DNA from: Lachnospiraceae bacterium
Lineage (GTDB): Bacteria > Bacillota_A > Clostridia > Lachnospirales > Lachnospiraceae
NCBI GenBank assembly: GCA_017540915.1
Contig: JAFYAD010000297.1
Coordinates: forward strand, 1 to 7,268
Direction: 5' to 3'
Length of the DNA: 7,268 nt
Positions 5,880 to 7,268 of the stretch are shown here, in pieces (position 1 is the first letter of the stretch; every line of letters begins with the position of its first letter). The translations under genes were made by a program, and so were the position numbers. Below the pieces are notes generated by a model. That model made no database searches. It saw only the letters and a list, made by a program, of their open reading frames with translations, and was not told the origin of the DNA.

Positions 5880-7268
5880 ATGAGATTTATTTTGGGAGTG
5901 ATATATTTAATAGTAACAGGGGCGGTGCTGGTGAGTCAGGCCGCCCTTGTATGTCTTGGAAAAAAATGCGGCTCCAACCGAATGTATTTCGGCTGTCTCT
6001 CCATGGTGGTGATATGGTGCAGCTCCCAGCTGATGCAGCTCATGTGTGACGGAGGGTGGCAGTTGAAATTCTCATATCTCTACGGTAATATAGGGATATG
6101 TTTTATCGGTGTCACATGGGTTTATTTTGCGCTGTATTACAGGCATGAAAAATATGAGAAGATCAGGGAAACACAGGCGGAGAAAACCGTGAGAGACCTG
6201 ATGTCTCCGGAGAAAACGACATCCGGGCAGGAGGGCAGGATCGTGTCCTTTATCATAAAACACAGATCTTTCTTTGAGATATTCCGCTTTCTGCCGGTTG
6301 CCATATCTTCCGTCATGTATCTGGTGATACTGACAAACGATCTTCACCACCTTTATTACAGTCACTTCGGGGATGATTATGTTGAGCATGGACCGCTGTT
6401 TTATGTGAACGTGGTGTTTACTTATTTTTTCGTCTTTCTGGGGGCATTGATACTGTATATCAATTATGAGGGCGGCATCGACAGGGCAACGGATAAGGAT
6501 GTTGCGAGGGGCAGACTGCTGATAGTGACCTCTGTGCTGGCACCTGTATTTTTTAACCTGCTGTATCTCGTAGGACTCATACAGGCGGATTTTGATATCA
6601 CGCCGCTTGGCTTTGCAATATCCGTTTTTCTGGTCATGATGGCAACCTTCAAATATCAGTTTATAGATCTGAGAAAAGAGCTGGCCCTGACCAATGAAAA
6701 GCTGCTGTTAAGCCAGGAGAGAAACCGCATAGCGCAGCAGGTTCACGACACCACGGGACATACGCTCACCATGCTGTCATCATACATGAAGCTGGCAGAG
6801 GTGTCCGTAAATGAAGAAAAAAAGGATGAGGCGTTAGAGTATATACGGGACGCCAGAAGTCTTGCCGGCAGTGGTATTACGGAGCTTAGAGAGACCATCA
6901 ACCTGTTACGGACTGCGCCGGAGCACGAGCTTGTGACCCAGGGCATTATGCAGCTGGCGGGGATGGTAAAGGAGATCCCGGTGGAGGTGACGATCCGTGG
7001 TGAGGATTCGCCAAAATACAGTCATCTTTCGAGAGTGGTATACGATACTGTGAGGGAATCCATCACAAATTCCTTAAAATATGCGAAGGCATCCCGCATA
7101 GATGTTGTGATAAGGTTTCACGAGAAAGAGATGGATCTCACTATAGCGGACGATGGCTGCGGGTGCAGTGAGATAAAGGACAGCAACGGGCTTCGCGGCA
7201 TCAGGGAGAGGATCGCCGGTGCAGGAGGAGAAGTCAGATTTATCAGCTCAGAGGGCGGAGGGTTCCTG
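5880..7268 (+). CDS. 7TM sensor histidine kinase, NarL/DesK-type (3' end outside window)
   Basis: The reading frame is open for 463 codons from ATG 5880 to the window end, so the C-terminus is cut. Residues 1-260 hold seven hydrophobic segments, near 4-26, 37-53, 65-87, 135-155, 172-193, 211-232 and 240-258. The LTNDLHHLYY motif after the fourth is typical of the histidine kinase N-terminal 7TM domain. A charged linker of about 45 residues separates segments 3 and 4. A short coiled coil (261-285) leads to a HisKA_3 box, ERNRIAQQVHDTTGHTL, with the phospho-accepting H289 followed by D290. The DxxxH arrangement (D290 to H294) fits the phosphatase motif of this class. HATPase_c motifs follow: the N-box RESITNSLKYAKAS (N397), the G1 box ADDGCG (D424) and G2 GLRGIRERI (from G437). 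It should autophosphorylate on H289 and pass phosphate to a NarL/LuxR-type regulator, expected just downstream. The signal is unknown; 7TM sensors may sense membrane-borne or extracellular cues. It is coupled to the kinase-like gene through the overlapping ribosome binding site. Confidence 0.95.
   Translation, partial: MRFILGVIYLIVTGAVLVSQAALVCLGKKCGSNRMYFGCLSMVVIWCSSQLMQLMCDGGWQLKFSYLYGNIGICFIGVTWVYFALYYRHEKYEKIRETQAEKTVRDLMSPEKTTSGQEGRIVSFIIKHRSFFEIFRFLPVAISSVMYLVILTNDLHHLYYSHFGDDYVEHGPLFYVNVVFTYFFVFLGALILYINYEGGIDRATDKDVARGRLLIVTSVLAPVFFNLLYLVGLIQADFDITPLGFAISVFLVMMATFKYQFIDLRKELALTNEKLLLSQERNRIAQQVHDTTGHTLTMLSSYMKLAEVSVNEEKKDEALEYIRDARSLAGSGITELRETINLLRTAPEHELVTQGIMQLAGMVKEIPVEVTIRGEDSPKYSHLSRVVYDTVRESITNSLKYAKASRIDVVIRFHEKEMDLTIADDGCGCSEIKDSNGLRGIRERIAGAGGEVRFISSEGGGFL

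Overview
The window looks like chromosomal DNA from a Gram-positive gut or rumen clostridium, probably Lachnospiraceae. This is an inference from moderate GC, strong GGAGG-type ribosome binding sites, heavy use of AGA/AGG/ATA codons, a BspA-type leucine-rich-repeat exoprotein and a 7TM sensor histidine kinase. No species is named. All four protein genes lie on the + strand, and there are no tRNA, rRNA, CRISPR or transposase genes.

Layout. (1) 1-45: a short perfect inverted repeat and a strong ribosome binding site. (2) 46-1302: a polytopic membrane protein of about a dozen helices, DUF2157-like at best. (3) 1303-1558: a 256-nt intergenic region packed with structure. It holds four successive dyads, a good promoter whose -35 lies inside one dyad and whose start site lies inside the next, then two and a quarter copies of a 44-bp tandem repeat running into the ribosome binding site of the next gene. 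(4) 1559-3376: a secreted BspA-like LRR_5 protein with a signal peptide and about 18 repeats. (5) 3460-5874: an 804-residue, mostly helical, soluble protein. Its middle carries GNSDRHLGN followed by FDNDSSFG, the signature of atypical kinases (PI3/4-kinase, HipA and FAM20 type). (6) 5880-7268: a 7TM sensor histidine kinase (HisKA_3 plus HATPase_c), cut by the window end. It starts 5 nt after the kinase-like gene, and its ribosome binding site overlaps that gene's stop codon.

How the genes may work together. The kinase-like gene and the histidine kinase are almost certainly co-transcribed and translationally coupled. The LRR gene, 83 nt upstream of the kinase-like gene with no terminator between them, may belong to the same transcript, driven by the promoter at 1382-1411. 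A NarL/LuxR-type response regulator would be expected just past the right edge. A surface or secreted LRR protein, an atypical cytoplasmic kinase and a membrane sensor in one transcription unit suggests an envelope-sensing or signalling locus, but nothing in the sequence proves a shared pathway.

The two items most worth follow-up are the unassigned DRHxGN kinase-like protein and the palindrome/promoter/tandem-repeat cluster upstream of the LRR gene.
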